Source: Bifidobacterium sp. UBA6881 (GTDB lineage Bacteria > Actinomycetota > Actinomycetes > Actinomycetales > Bifidobacteriaceae). From it: 5,788 nucleotides of DNA. The stretch spans positions 1,617-7,404 of the forward strand of contig DKCF01000001.1 in NCBI GenBank assembly GCA_002451435.1, in the 5' to 3' direction. Position numbers and translations under genes: made by a program. Shown here piece after piece: positions 5,030-5,788 of this stretch (the first letter of the stretch is position 1; each line of letters begins with the position of its first letter). Under the pieces are notes generated by a model. The model did not search any database, had not been told where the DNA came from, and saw only the letters and a program-made list of their open reading frames with translations.

Positions 5030-5788
5030 ATGGAACAAAACGAGGTTCTCAAAGCATTGCAGCGCGATCACGCAGCTGAACTGAAACTGGCCGCCGAACG
5101 ACTGAACGGCACCGCACGCCACACGGAGATCATTCCGTCCCCGGTGCTGTCCGAAATGACCGGACACGAGATTCTGCTCAAGCCTGAGAATCTCCAAGTC
5201 ACCGGATCGTTCAAGATCCGTGGCGCATACAACAAGATCGCCTCCCTGTCCGACGAACAGCTGGCGCATGGCATCGTCACCGCCTCCGCAGGCAACCACG
5301 CGCAGGGCGTCGCGTATGCCGCACGCGAACGCGGAGCGAAGGCCACCATCTGCATGCCTCAGATCACCCCGCCGCTGAAGGTGGACGCCACCAAGGCATA
5401 CGGCGCCGACGTGGTCCTCTACGGTGAGGTGTTCGACGAATCCGCCGCGCACGCGCAGGAGCTCAGCGACAAGGAGGGCATGATCTACGTGCCGCCGTTC
5501 GACGATTACGAGGTGCTGTGCGGCCAAGGCACCATCGGCCTTGAAATCCTCGAAGACGTGCCGAACGTCACCGACGTGGTCGTGCCGCTGGGGGGTGGCG
5601 GCCTGGGCGCCGGCGTGGCGCTCGCCATCAAGACGTTCAAGCCGGAAGTGCGCGTGATCGGCGCGATTCCGGAAGGCAGCCCGGCATGGAAGAACTCGCT
5701 GTCCGCCGGCCGGGTCGTTCCCGCCGATGAAGTACGCACTTCCGCCGAAGGCGTGGCCGTGAAGCGTCCGGGCGACCTGACGTTCGCG
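5030..5788 (+). CDS. ilvA: Threonine ammonia-lyase (threonine dehydratase), 5' part
   Basis: The 253 visible residues are the N-terminal, catalytic part of a PLP enzyme that turns threonine into 2-oxobutanoate and ammonia, the first step toward isoleucine. Lys62 in GSFKIRGA is the expected Schiff-base lysine, SAGNHAQG at 86-93 binds substrate, and GGGGLGAG at 188-195 is the phosphate-binding glycine loop. The frame is open to the window edge, so the rest of the catalytic domain and any C-terminal regulatory (ACT-like) domain are outside; biosynthetic and catabolic types cannot be separated here. Start 5030 is chosen for the TACAAT box; ATG 5021 (three residues longer) and ATG 4970 (20 residues longer) are in the same frame without good SDs. 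Codon use is markedly GC-rich compared with the cassette to the left. It is probably unrelated in function to that cassette. Confidence 0.93.
   Translation, partial: MEQNEVLKALQRDHAAELKLAAERLNGTARHTEIIPSPVLSEMTGHEILLKPENLQVTGSFKIRGAYNKIASLSDEQLAHGIVTASAGNHAQGVAYAARERGAKATICMPQITPPLKVDATKAYGADVVLYGEVFDESAAHAQELSDKEGMIYVPPFDDYEVLCGQGTIGLEILEDVPNVTDVVVPLGGGGLGAGVALAIKTFKPEVRVIGAIPEGSPAWKNSLSAGRVVPADEVRTSAEGVAVKRPGDLTFA

Noticed and set aside
4571..5527. Long open frame on the - strand, 318 codons
   Set aside because: It lies opposite the permease and ilvA, whose motifs, SDs and codon use are clear; its translation shows no recognisable domain and no SD was evident.
1..5788. CRISPR array, tRNA, rRNA, insertion sequence or attachment site
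   Set aside because: No regularly spaced repeats, tRNA-like cloverleaf, rRNA sequence, transposase or flanking direct repeats were seen.

Overview
The window most likely comes from Bifidobacterium or a close relative. This rests on the threonine ammonia-lyase start at the right end, the moderately high GC, the strong Shine-Dalgarno (SD) sites and the actinobacterial style of the exported proteins. The genus call is from family resemblance only; no database search was possible. All supportable genes lie on the + strand.

Layout. Positions 1-79 hold only the tail of whatever lies upstream. A 12-bp perfect stem followed by four T (80-126) looks like the terminator of that upstream unit. A short promoter region follows, then a REC-HTH response regulator of the NarL/LuxR type (215-901) with no kinase gene in view. 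After a 139-bp intergenic region with an inverted repeat and promoter-like elements comes a compact cassette: a 49-residue cationic, Trp/Tyr/Gly-rich peptide (1041-1190), a 209-residue lipoprotein overlapping it by 7 bp (1184-1813), a membrane-anchored HlyD/MacA-like adaptor with a peptidoglycan-binding-like segment (1835-3025), an ABC ATPase (3031-3729) and a four-helix FtsX/MacB-like permease overlapping the ATPase by 4 bp (3726-4937). The right edge is the first part of a threonine ammonia-lyase gene (ilvA), cut by the window end.

How they may work together. Adaptor, ATPase and permease look like one tripartite MacAB-type machine that acts on envelope-side substrates. The peptide and lipoprotein are translationally linked at the head of the same cassette, and their charges are opposite (basic peptide, acidic lipoprotein). 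My preferred reading is a small bacteriocin-like or signalling peptide with a lipoprotein partner and a dedicated export or immunity transporter, possibly controlled by the response regulator upstream. The peptide's C-terminal part faintly recalls the lactococcin 972 family, but this is a visual impression only. The ilvA gene is a housekeeping neighbour with more GC-rich codon use and may be read from a leaderless transcript.
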